Assembly (NCBI GenBank): GCA_024400875.1
Contig: JAKSMB010000011.1
Coordinates: forward strand, 1 to 40,925
Length of the DNA stretch: 40,925 nucleotides
Source of the DNA: Bacteroidales bacterium
Lineage (GTDB): Bacteria; Bacteroidota; Bacteroidia; Bacteroidales; WCHB1-69
Direction: 5' to 3'
Both the position numbers and the translations under genes were made by a program. Under the pieces are notes generated by a model. It worked only from the letters and a program-made list of their open reading frames with translations, was not told the DNA's origin and did not search any database. Below, one piece after another: positions 1-10,378 of the stretch; within the stretch, counting starts at the first letter, position 1; every line of letters begins with the position of its first letter.

Positions 1-2008
<2,008 letters not shown>

Positions 2009-2015
2009 ATTGCTA

Positions 2016-4727
2016 TTACGCTGTCTTTCGGTAAACTACAAATTTATATAAGCTTAGGAGGGCGTTTGTGGCAGGCTCCATTCCGCCAAAGGCTTGGATG
2101 AGCTGGGCCGCACGTGTCTTATCGTCTTCCCTCAGGTCCTTGATGGTGACTGCTCCATTGCTTGCTACATAGTCAACAACCTGTCGCATAACTTCAATCT
2201 GCTTAGGGGTCTTCTCATTGTTGCGTTGGCCGCACCAAAGGTTGAAGTACTGCTGAGCAGTAGCGTAAACACTATCCAGCCTCTCGATCTGGTGGAAAGC
2301 ATAGCGGACGAGCTGAATGATGTTGGTCATTGCCGACTGCTCTTCCTTGGTAGTATGCTTGCGCACATCCTTTGGACTTATCAATGAATATGAGTTCCAA
2401 AGGCGGCTTGCCGAGAATCGGTTGTTTGCCATCTTTAACTTGTTCTCCAAGTCCTTCAGTACTGCGTATGTAAGAGGTTCACCCTCGTTGTTCCAGATGA
2501 TTCGCAACGCCTCAATGTCATCACGATGTTCATTGCAGTACTGCTCGAATGCGTCGGTGGTGTCTTGGGCTTCCTCAATGGAAAAACCTTTGCTGATAAG
2601 GGTGTCTTCGCCTGGCATCAGTATCTCCACAAATCCAGCATTGAGGATAAGCAGATACTGACGTGCTTCGGGATGGTTGACTATTGAGGCCACCAGGCCT
2701 TTACGCTCGTGGTTAGGCTGGTTGATGTCTTCAAACGGAGGCAGCATTTGTTGTTCGAGAGCCGTAAAGATGGCCGATGCCAGCTCCTTCATGTCGGTCG
2801 TAGCCAGTTCGATGAACTTGTTGCGCTGCTCGCCGTTGCACTTGTTGTAGATGCGAGCGAGACGAGAAGCCAGTGTCCTAAGGTACTGATCGGTCACATT
2901 GCCATGTGTAATCAGTTCGAGGAGGCGCTTGAAGGTAATGGTTTCCTTCTGTTCGTCGTCCGTTCCTGCCGAGGGGATGTGCATCTCGTGTTCGGTCACA
3001 CCAACGGCATCCACGAGGTAGAAGCAGTCTTTTGAGAAAGCATTTGGGGTGACATTGCGCAGCTGCTCGTCACCGATGGTACGAACGCCACGCCCCTTCA
3101 TCTGGACATAGAGGGGGAGCGACTGCACATCACGCATGAACATGACCACTTCAAGCGGTTTCACATCTGTTCCTGTAGCCACAAGCGTACAAGTGACTGC
3201 AATGCGAAACTCCTTGTCGTTGCGGAAATGGCGAATCAGTTCGTTGCTATCACCTGCGCTATAGGTTATCTTTTGAACGAAAGGATCGTCTGGGGCAGTA
3301 TGTCCGAAGACTTCCTTGGCGATGTTCACGATATTGGTGGCGTGTGCCTCATTCAATGCAAAGATGAGTGTCTTGGGCAGATAGTCCATGTTTGGTTCAC
3401 GCTGTGGGTCGGTGAACAACTCGGAATAGACGCTATCTCTATATGTCTCAAGCACCAGTTTTATCTGGGCTGGGTTGACAACGCTTCGATTGAGTTCTTC
3501 TTTAGTATATTGCTTGGTCTCTTTCTGACTGATGGTTTCCACCTTGCCAGTATAACGTGTCTCACGTCTCAGTTTGTCGCCTTGCCTGATAGCCCCTCCA
3601 TTCTCTGTAGCCTCTGTCTTGATTCGATAGATACGGCAATCCACGTTTACACCATCAACGATACTTTTTTCAAGGGTATAGTTGACGATGCGGTTGTTAT
3701 TGAAGAAGGCCATGGTCTCAGGAACAGGTGTTGCTGTAAGGCCTATCATCTTGGCCGAAGAAAAATAGTCGAGAACCTTCTTCCAGTTGCCGTAGATACT
3801 GCGGTGGCATTCGTCTATGATGATGACATCAAAGAAATCCTTTGGCAAAGTTGGATTTTCAGGTAGTTCTACAGGTGTGTCATTGTCGTCGTCATCTTCG
3901 TCTGTATCTGTAATATCTTCACCCTTCAGCAAAGAGAAAAGTCGTTGGATAGTAGATATAACCACGTTACTATCGCTTGGGATCTTGGCAGACTTCAAGC
4001 GGTTTACAGTAAAGATGGTATTGAAGGGATCTCCAGTTTCTGTAAGACGGAACATGCCAAACTCGCCTTCAGCTTGCTTGCCGAGATTGTTTCGGTCAAC
4101 AAGGAAAAGGATGCGTCTCATAGGAGTATAAGCAAGGAAACGGTATGAAGCAAGGCAAGCCGTATAAGTCTTGCCGGACCCAGTAGCCAGTACCATCAAA
4201 GCTTTGTTTTGTCCTGTGCGGAATGACTTTTCAAGTTCTGTGATTGCCTCAAACTGACAGTCGCGCAAGCCTTTCTTCTTCAGGGTCGGCAGTCCGGCAT
4301 ACACATCCTCGATGCCAAGCATCTTGCATAGTTCCTTTGGAGTATGGATGCGGTTGAAGAGTTCCATGCCTCCATCTTTATCTTTGAAGTCACGGAAGTA
4401 GGTTTCTTCTCCGTTTGACTGATAGCCAAAAGGCAATGGACGTTGCCACGCTTGATAACACAAAGGCACTCCTCGAGCATACATTTCGGTTTGTTCGCAA
4501 ACACATGGTGTTGTAACATCCACTTCTGCCCGTTTAGCTTCAAGAACGCCTATTGCCTTTCCGTTGACAAATAGAAAGTAATCTGCCTCACGATTGCCAT
4601 TGAGAATACCTTCACGAATGGCTGCGGCAGTAATGGTAGGCGAATAAAAATCTCTATCCACCACCTGCCAGCCAGCATCTTCAAACATCTGGTCTATCTT
4701 GACCCTTGCTTTCTCTTCCGGTGTCAT
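2016..4727 (-). CDS. hsdR: Type I restriction enzyme subunit HsdR (endonuclease and translocase)
   Basis: This 903-residue protein translocates and cuts unmodified DNA in complex with HsdM and HsdS. The N-terminal nuclease shows a PD-(D/E)xK pattern at D49 with E63-A-K65. The SF2 motor shows Walker A ATGSGKT at 181-187, a DECH box at 305-308, LTATPVPE after it, and a motif VI-like QMKGRGVRT segment. A long C-terminal helical region follows, as in EcoEI-type HsdR. An acidic stretch (Asp/Glu-rich, about 272-290) sits between motifs I and II and looks like a lineage insertion. It is first in the operon, before the AlbA_2 regulator and hsdM. That order (R, regulator, M) differs from the common R-M-S or M-S-R arrangements. 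All key motifs are intact, so it is probably active. Confidence 0.95.
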   Translation of the reverse strand: MTPEEKARVKIDQMFEDAGWQVVDRDFYSPTITAAAIREGILNGNREADYFLFVNGKAIGVLEAKRAEVDVTTPCVCEQTEMYARGVPLCYQAWQRPLPFGYQSNGEETYFRDFKDKDGGMELFNRIHTPKELCKMLGIEDVYAGLPTLKKKGLRDCQFEAITELEKSFRTGQNKALMVLATGSGKTYTACLASYRFLAYTPMRRILFLVDRNNLGKQAEGEFGMFRLTETGDPFNTIFTVNRLKSAKIPSDSNVVISTIQRLFSLLKGEDITDTDEDDDDNDTPVELPENPTLPKDFFDVIIIDECHRSIYGNWKKVLDYFSSAKMIGLTATPVPETMAFFNNNRIVNYTLEKSIVDGVNVDCRIYRIKTEATENGGAIRQGDKLRRETRYTGKVETISQKETKQYTKEELNRSVVNPAQIKLVLETYRDSVYSELFTDPQREPNMDYLPKTLIFALNEAHATNIVNIAKEVFGHTAPDDPFVQKITYSAGDSNELIRHFRNDKEFRIAVTCTLVATGTDVKPLEVVMFMRDVQSLPLYVQMKGRGVRTIGDEQLRNVTPNAFSKDCFYLVDAVGVTEHEMHIPSAGTDDEQKETITFKRLLELITHGNVTDQYLRTLASRLARIYNKCNGEQRNKFIELATTDMKELASAIFTALEQQMLPPFEDINQPNHERKGLVASIVNHPEARQYLLILNAGFVEILMPGEDTLISKGFSIEEAQDTTDAFEQYCNEHRDDIEALRIIWNNEGEPLTYAVLKDLENKLKMANNRFSASRLWNSYSLISPKDVRKHTTKEEQSAMTNIIQLVRYAFHQIERLDSVYATAQQYFNLWCGQRNNEKTPKQIEVMRQVVDYVASNGAVTIKDLREDDKTRAAQLIQAFGGMEPATNALLSLYKFVVYRKTA

Positions 4728-4886
4728 AATTTAAATCTTACTTATCCTCATAAATCAAGTTTCATCAACAGAAAATAAAAGGTCATAACTTCGAATCAAA
4801 ACAAAGAAAACTCACCCTTATTTTACAAAAATGACTATTTTATCTCATGTCTAAAAGCTCAACAAATGAGTCGTTTAACGAGGGAG

Positions 4887-4915
4887 CAAAGATACACAAA
4901 TAACTTATAAACCAA
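4887..4915 (-). promoter_or_regulatory. Candidate promoter for the hsdR operon
   Basis: On the minus strand TATCTTTG (4894-4887) matches the Bacteroidota -7 consensus TAnnTTTG exactly. A TTG lies 18 nt upstream (4915-4913), one base short of the usual 19-21 nt spacing. It would leave a leader of about 150 nt before the hsdR ATG at 4727. I saw no closer match. This is sequence-only evidence. Confidence 0.4.
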
Positions 4916-4976
4916 TATAAACGCAATAGCGATTTGGATTCATCAATCATGCTCACTAACGTTACAACAAAAAGAG

Positions 4977-4984
4977 TATTTTTG
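4977..4984 (+). promoter_or_regulatory. Candidate -7 element for the glycan cluster
   Basis: TATTTTTG matches TAnnTTTG exactly. No clear TTTG lies 19-21 nt upstream. Transcription from here would start near 4990 and give a leader of roughly 20 nt to the ATG at 5012. This also argues against a start at the ATG on 4934, which would lie upstream of the transcript. Confidence 0.4.
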
Positions 4985-5011
4985 CATTTATATTTATTAG
5001 TGCAAATAAAG

Positions 5012-6100
5012 ATGATACTACAAGTACTATTTGACAAATTCAAGAAATGGGTATCCTTGCAATCGTTAGCCAATGAGTTGCGGGGGAAATATCATAAATT
5101 ACTTATCAAGCGTCCGTTATCCAGAGCGCAGAAACAAGAAATCCAAAATTTCTATAAGAAGACCATCGGTCACAAGGTGCCACTTATCTGGCATAAATTC
5201 CTCTATTCGAGAACCACGATTTACTCTCCTGCCTACATTCCGGTGGGGGTTTATCGTACCGAAATGATTGGCCGACTGAACAATTTTGCTATGATGGAAG
5301 CGTATGCCGACAAGAATGTGTCGGAACAACTTTTCCCAGACGTTGTGCAACCCAAGACGTATGTTAAGAACATACACGGTCACTTCTACGCCAACAACAA
5401 GGCCATCTCGCGCGAAGAGGCCATAGCCCTTTGCCAAAACATAGAAAACGCCATCATCAAGCCATCACTCTCCACCCGAGGTGCTGGCGTTCGCAAAATC
5501 AACATCGAGCATGGCATTACCGACCACAAAGGCCTGCGCATAGAACAACTTTTCGACCAATACGGTCAGGACTTCATCCTGCAGGCATGCATCGAACAGC
5601 ACGATGCCATGCGCGCCCTCAACCCTTCGTCTGTCAACACCATACGGCTGCTAACCTACCGGAACGACATGGATGTGAAACTGATATACGGCGTCATCCG
5701 CATCGGTCGTGAAGGTACCGTCATCGACAACGAGAGCGCAGGGGGCATCAGTGCCCGCATTGAAACCAACGGCACCTTGGCCAAGTATGCCTTCGGATCG
5801 GCCGGCACCGACCTGGTGGAGAAAACCGACTGCGGCATAACCTTAGAGGGCTACCCTATCCCATCCTACGCGCAGGTTGTAGATACTGCCAAACGACTCC
5901 ATCTCAACCTCCCGCACTTCAACATCGCCGCATGGGATTTTGCCGTTGGCAAAGATGGCGAACCGATCTTCGTGGAGTGGAACGCCAACCCCGACCTCAG
6001 CCAGTCGGCATTCGGCCCCGCCTTCGGCAACGAAGAACAAACCGCTCAAATGCTTAAGGAAATCTATAAACACAAAAACACTCGACATAGAAACTGGTAA
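5012..6100 (+). CDS. Sugar-transfer-associated ATP-grasp protein
   Basis: This 362-residue protein resembles the ATP-grasp family found beside glycosyltransferases (PF14397 type). Visible hallmarks are KPSLSTRGAG in the ATP-binding lobe, NPSSVNTIRLLT, a G-x4-VIDNESAGGIS segment, and a C-terminal AAWDFAV followed by FVEWNANPDL, which would supply metal and ATP ligands. Such enzymes are expected to activate a carboxylate and join it to an amine; the substrate is unknown. The reading frame continues upstream to an ATG at 4934, but the extra 26 residues look non-coding and precede the -7 element, so I start at 5012. It is first in a plus-strand cluster with another ATP-grasp gene and two glycosyltransferases. 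That suggests it adds an amino acid or similar group to a surface glycan; this is inference. Confidence 0.82.
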   Translation: MILQVLFDKFKKWVSLQSLANELRGKYHKLLIKRPLSRAQKQEIQNFYKKTIGHKVPLIWHKFLYSRTTIYSPAYIPVGVYRTEMIGRLNNFAMMEAYADKNVSEQLFPDVVQPKTYVKNIHGHFYANNKAISREEAIALCQNIENAIIKPSLSTRGAGVRKINIEHGITDHKGLRIEQLFDQYGQDFILQACIEQHDAMRALNPSSVNTIRLLTYRNDMDVKLIYGVIRIGREGTVIDNESAGGISARIETNGTLAKYAFGSAGTDLVEKTDCGITLEGYPIPSYAQVVDTAKRLHLNLPHFNIAAWDFAVGKDGEPIFVEWNANPDLSQSAFGPAFGNEEQTAQMLKEIYKHKNTRHRNW

Positions 6101-6137
6101 TAGGCATTGAAGAGTTTCAGAATTACAGAACATTACT

Positions 6138-7028
6138 ATGGATTTTAGATCAAGACCCAATTTATGGCTGCGCTACTTCATGACTTGGCTCTCGCCCAAG
6201 TTCGCTGTTCGCACCTTATACAGAATATATCATCACAAGAAACTGAATCTGAAGAATCCAACTGGACTGGATGAAAAGATTCAATGGATGAAGATCAACT
6301 ATTATAAAGACAACGAGTTGGTGATGCAATGCGCCGACAAGTATCGCGTGCGCGAGTATGTGAAAAACTGCGGATGTGAAGAGATTCTTGTGCCACTGAT
6401 CAACAACTACCACCACGCCAGCGAAATCAACTGGGAGGATCTGCCCGAGAAATTCGTACTCAAGTGGAACTTTGGCTGCGGTGGTAACGTGGTATGCCCC
6501 GACAAAAACAAATTAGACATTGAGCAGACCATTCGCGACCTGAACAGGTTCGAGAAGATGAAATTCCACCTCATCGCTGCCGAACCACAATACGATTTCA
6601 AAGATAAAAGAATTGTATGTGAACAATTTATCGAAACAGAAGATGGTCATTCGCCTGTGGATTATAAGTTTTACTGTTTCAATGGTGAAGCCAAATATGT
6701 GCTGTGTTGCATCGGACGTGGCGAACAACAAAAGCCGAGTTTCTACTTTTTCGACCGCAATTGGGAATTGCAACGTCTGAACAAGATGGGCAAGGCCGCC
6801 CCTGAAGGCTTCACCATTCCCAAACCGGAAGGCATGGACCAACTTTTCGACTATGCCGAAAAACTATCAAAGCCGTTCCCTTTCGTACGCGCCGACTTCT
6901 ATCTGGAAAAAGGCAAGGCCTATTTTGGGGAGTTGACCTTCACTCCTGCGGGCGGTTTCGACCGCGGTCGTCTGCCCGAAACCGACCAGCTTTTTGGCAA
7001 CATGGTACACTTACCTCAACACTCCTAA
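6138..7028 (+). CDS. TupA-like ATP-grasp protein
   Basis: This 296-residue protein matches the TupA-like ATP-grasp family (PF14305), named after a Bacillus enzyme of teichuronopeptide synthesis. Characteristic stretches are NPTGLDEKIQWMK near the N-terminus, CADKYRVREYV, LPEKFVLKWNFGCGG as the ATP-lobe, PVDYKFYCFNGEAKYV, and a C-terminal RADFYLEKGKAYFGELTFTP that carries the acidic metal ligands. The family is common in polysaccharide clusters and is often labelled glycosyltransferase, but the fold predicts an ATP-dependent ligase. It follows the first ATP-grasp gene by 37 nt. The next gene begins 13 nt after its stop if the start at 7042 is right. The acceptor and donor are not known. Confidence 0.85.
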   Translation: MDFRSRPNLWLRYFMTWLSPKFAVRTLYRIYHHKKLNLKNPTGLDEKIQWMKINYYKDNELVMQCADKYRVREYVKNCGCEEILVPLINNYHHASEINWEDLPEKFVLKWNFGCGGNVVCPDKNKLDIEQTIRDLNRFEKMKFHLIAAEPQYDFKDKRIVCEQFIETEDGHSPVDYKFYCFNGEAKYVLCCIGRGEQQKPSFYFFDRNWELQRLNKMGKAAPEGFTIPKPEGMDQLFDYAEKLSKPFPFVRADFYLEKGKAYFGELTFTPAGGFDRGRLPETDQLFGNMVHLPQHS

Positions 7029-7041
7029 CCTTCGCATCAAC

Positions 7042-9345
7042 ATGCCATCAATGAAATCTAAAATTGCCCAATATTTACTAATTCTCACATTAGGACTGGT
7101 TGCCGCCTCATTTCTCCCGTGGGTCTATATGACGGCAATCTACTACATCTTCCGCTACGCCATCATGGCTTGTACGGCAGCTGCATTCGTGCTCACTTTC
7201 TCGTTGGAGAAGACCCTGTCGTCGCGGTTTATGCGTCTTTTCGCCGCCACCATCGCCTTGACCGTGGTGGAGTTTGTTGTCTTCAAACTTATTGGGCACC
7301 GTTTTCATCCCGCCGACTGTACTCAGCTGATCATAGCCTTTCTATGCATCTGCATTGGACAAAATCTGGATAAAGACCTTCGCTTTTGGGCAAATCTCAG
7401 TTATTACTACACCATAGGACTCATCTTGATGGGATTGCTCAACTGCTGGTACTGGGCAGGCGGTTTTTATGTGCCGGAGCACTACATGCTGAACGAAGGT
7501 AAGAACCAAGTGGGGGCACTTATTGCCATCGCCGCTGGCGCCACCTTCTTCTTGGGCATAAAGCTCAAAGAACAGCGCACTCATTACTTAGTGGTCAGCT
7601 TCTTGGCCGTACTGGTATTGGTGCTCATCCGCGCCCGTTCCGACCTGTTTGCCTTATTACTCTGCATGCTTTTGGTACTCATCAAGGATGCCAACTGGAA
7701 GTGGCAATGGAACTTGAAAACCGTCCTCACCATCATCGGCATCGGCACCATCGCCTTCATCCTTTACACGGGATTTGTTGGCGACGAACTCAAGACCTTC
7801 ATGGTAGGTGGAAAATCCTCTACCGGCATGGAAGAAATGACCTCCCGTCGCATGAGCCGCAACACCGAAGGCTTGGAATTTTTCTTGAACGATCCTTTGA
7901 AGGGCGAACAAGAGGAGGCCTCGGGCATTCTTTTGATACACAACTACATCCTACTGCGACTGGTTCGTTATGGCATCTGGTCGTTTCCTATTGTGGCCTT
8001 CTATCTCTACTTTGGCATTCACGTGGTGGTAGCCCTGTTCCGCAAACGAAAGTCGGACTTGGAAGACTTGGGATACGTAGTAGCCATCGTTCCACTGCTC
8101 GTCAGCTTTGTGGAACCCAACTTCCCCTACGGGCCCGGGTCGGTGCAATTTCTCACCTTTGTGCTGTTAGGTACGGCACTCGCCCCACGTAGGCAAGCAC
8201 TACCCGAAAGCAATGAACAATCTAACAATAAAGTACTGCATATCTGTAACGACTTTACTTACAGCAAAGTACACACTGAACTGTACCAGAAATTAGACCA
8301 ACAAGGCGTGTCACAAACCGTATATGCGCCCATCCGTAACAGCACCGACATTGGCAAGAATCATTTTGAAGGAGAGCATACTAACATTCTTTATGCTCCC
8401 ATCTTGAAGCCCTGGCATCGTCTGTTCTTTCATAAAAAAATAGAAGACACCACTAAAGACATCGTCAAAAACATAGATTTGAGTCGTATTCAATGCACGC
8501 ATGCCACCACCCTATTCAGCGATGGCACGGTAGCGCTCGAACTCAAGAAACGATTTGGCATCCCGTACGTTGTTGCCGTGCGCAACTCCGACCTCAACGC
8601 ATTCCTGAAATATGCGCCACATCTGTGGTGGGTACATCGGGAAGTAATCCGTGAAGCCGACAAGGTCATCTTCATCACCCCTATGCTCCAGCAACGTCTT
8701 AGAAAGCACTGGACCGTGATCGGACTTCGCAACCTGCTGGAACAAAAAAGCATGGTTATCGCCAACGGTCTTAACGACTTTTGGTTGAAGAATCTGTGTC
8801 TCGACAGCCATCGACATGCTGCAGGACATAGGGCCATCTACGTTGGCAACTTCGACAACAACAAAAACGTGCTGCGCCTTATGGAGGCCTTTCTGAAATT
8901 GAAAAACGAAATCCCCGACATACATCTCGACCTGGTAGGAGGATCTGGAGAGCAGGAAACCGACGTGCTTTCCTTAACCGAAAAGCACCCCGACCTCTTC
9001 CACTATCACGGCAGAATTTATGACAAGCAGAAACTACAGTCGCTCTACCAAAGCAACAACCTTTTTGCGATGGCATCGATACACGAAACGTTCGGATTGG
9101 TATTTGTAGAATCCATGTCGCAGGGACTTTCCGTACTATACACACGAAACGAAGGTATCGACGGGCTCTTCGATACGAATATAGGAGAAGCGGTTGATCC
9201 GCATAGTGTTGACAGCATTCAGACCGCACTGCGCAACCTATTTCTGCATCCAGAACGATACCAAACGCTGCCGGCCAGCCGCTTCCAGGATTTTAACTGG
9301 AGCACCATTGCTCAGCGTTACCAAACTCTATACGAAAACTTATAA
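7042..9345 (+). CDS. Fusion of O-antigen polymerase/ligase-like membrane domain with GT4 glycosyltransferase
   Basis: This 767-residue protein joins two functions usually made by separate genes. Residues 1-385 are polytopic membrane sequence with about ten hydrophobic segments. They contain a GKNQVG segment and a large extracytoplasmic loop ending in IHNYILLRLVRYG; this loop resembles Wzy/WaaL-type enzymes, where a loop histidine is conserved. From about residue 395 (KVLHICNDFTY) a cytoplasmic GT4 domain begins, with AIYVGNFDNNKNVLRLMEAF, a LVGGSG strand, and the nucleotide-sugar site segment SIHETFGLVFVESMSQG. The frame is open through the junction. The ATG at 6994 overlaps the previous gene by 35 nt; I prefer 7042 (or 7051), which begins just after the previous stop. 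One protein may add a sugar inside and polymerise or ligate outside; this is inference. Confidence 0.82.
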   Translation: MPSMKSKIAQYLLILTLGLVAASFLPWVYMTAIYYIFRYAIMACTAAAFVLTFSLEKTLSSRFMRLFAATIALTVVEFVVFKLIGHRFHPADCTQLIIAFLCICIGQNLDKDLRFWANLSYYYTIGLILMGLLNCWYWAGGFYVPEHYMLNEGKNQVGALIAIAAGATFFLGIKLKEQRTHYLVVSFLAVLVLVLIRARSDLFALLLCMLLVLIKDANWKWQWNLKTVLTIIGIGTIAFILYTGFVGDELKTFMVGGKSSTGMEEMTSRRMSRNTEGLEFFLNDPLKGEQEEASGILLIHNYILLRLVRYGIWSFPIVAFYLYFGIHVVVALFRKRKSDLEDLGYVVAIVPLLVSFVEPNFPYGPGSVQFLTFVLLGTALAPRRQALPESNEQSNNKVLHICNDFTYSKVHTELYQKLDQQGVSQTVYAPIRNSTDIGKNHFEGEHTNILYAPILKPWHRLFFHKKIEDTTKDIVKNIDLSRIQCTHATTLFSDGTVALELKKRFGIPYVVAVRNSDLNAFLKYAPHLWWVHREVIREADKVIFITPMLQQRLRKHWTVIGLRNLLEQKSMVIANGLNDFWLKNLCLDSHRHAAGHRAIYVGNFDNNKNVLRLMEAFLKLKNEIPDIHLDLVGGSGEQETDVLSLTEKHPDLFHYHGRIYDKQKLQSLYQSNNLFAMASIHETFGLVFVESMSQGLSVLYTRNEGIDGLFDTNIGEAVDPHSVDSIQTALRNLFLHPERYQTLPASRFQDFNWSTIAQRYQTLYENL

Positions 9346-9355
9346 ATCAAGGCCT

Positions 9356-10357
9356 ATGTTATCCGTCATTTGTCCTACTTACAACGAAGAAAAATACATT
9401 GCCAACTGCATCGAATCCATCTTAAAACAGGATTATCCTAAAGAGAATCTAGAAGTACTCCTTGTAGATGGAATGAGTACGGATAAAACAAGGGACATCA
9501 TCCGACAATACATCGTCGAGTATCCCTTCATCAAACTGTTGGACAACCCCAAGCGGATTGTACCACCAGCCTTGAACATCGCCATACGGGAAGCCAAGGG
9601 CGACGTCATCATGCGTTTAGACGCACACGCCATCTACCCCACCAACTACTTCTCCGTGTTGGTGGAACGCCTCACAACCCTGCAAGCCGATAACGTGGGG
9701 GGCGTTTGTCGAACCCTGCCCATGAACGACACGCCCGTTTGCAAGGCCATTGCCATCGCCACCAGTTCGCCTTTCGGCATGGGCAACTCCTACTTCCGCA
9801 TCGGCGCCAACCACGAAATGTGCGTGGACACCGTTCCTTTTGGCTGCTTCAAGCGCGACATCTTCGATAAGATCGGACTTTTTGATGAAGAACTGGTACG
9901 CAATCAAGATGACGAATTCAACGGACGCATCGTGAAAAATGGTGGGCGAATCTTCCTGATACCTTCTGTGGTCATCGACTATTTCGCCCGCGATACCATC
10001 CAAAAAGTATCCAAAATGTTTTACCAATATGGCTTGTTCAAACCTTTGGTGAACAAGAAATTGGGACAACCAGCCACGCTGCGTCAGTTCTTTCCACCCG
10101 TCTTCGTTTTAGGGTTAGGCTTGGGGCTCATCGCCAGCTGCTTCAGCAAACTGCTTTTGGCGCTCTATCTCTTGATATTGATCCTTTACCTCTTCTTAGC
10201 CATTACCTTTGGCACCAAAGGGACCAAGAATCCGCGCATTCTACTGCTCCTGGTAGCCACCTTTTTCACCATTCACGTCAGTTATGGATGGGGATACCTT
10301 GTGGGCATTTACAAGATCCTACTCAAAAAAGACTTCGTGGCTCAGTCAAACCGATAA
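9356..10357 (+). CDS. GT2 family glycosyltransferase, ExoA-like, with C-terminal membrane segments
   Basis: This 333-residue GT-A glycosyltransferase starts MLSVICPTYNEEKYI. The nucleotide-sugar domain shows LLVDGMSTDKT and the RLDAHA segment with D89 as the likely metal ligand. NQDDEFNGRI follows as the probable catalytic-base region. After about residue 235 there are hydrophobic segments (LGLGLGLIAS, LYLLILILYLFLA, LLLLVATFF) that would anchor it in the inner membrane. The pattern is closest to ExoA of succinoglycan synthesis. The ATG at 9356 lies 10 nt after the previous stop. A longer frame from 9194 overlaps the GT4 gene by 150 nt and lacks GT2 sequence in the extra part, so I reject it. 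It closes the glycan cluster. No flippase, initiating phosphoglycosyltransferase or export gene is present in the window. Confidence 0.88.
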   Translation: MLSVICPTYNEEKYIANCIESILKQDYPKENLEVLLVDGMSTDKTRDIIRQYIVEYPFIKLLDNPKRIVPPALNIAIREAKGDVIMRLDAHAIYPTNYFSVLVERLTTLQADNVGGVCRTLPMNDTPVCKAIAIATSSPFGMGNSYFRIGANHEMCVDTVPFGCFKRDIFDKIGLFDEELVRNQDDEFNGRIVKNGGRIFLIPSVVIDYFARDTIQKVSKMFYQYGLFKPLVNKKLGQPATLRQFFPPVFVLGLGLGLIASCFSKLLLALYLLILILYLFLAITFGTKGTKNPRILLLLVATFFTIHVSYGWGYLVGIYKILLKKDFVAQSNR

Positions 10358-10378
10358 GACCACTCAAACCCGACAAAT

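Noticed and set aside
4934..5011. N-terminal extension of the first ATP-grasp gene
   Set aside because: The 26 residues precede the predicted transcript start (-7 at 4977-4984) and do not resemble the family N-terminus; ATG at 5012 preferred.
9194..9355. N-terminal extension of the GT2 gene
   Set aside because: It overlaps the end of the GT4 domain by 150 nt and the residues are not GT2-like.
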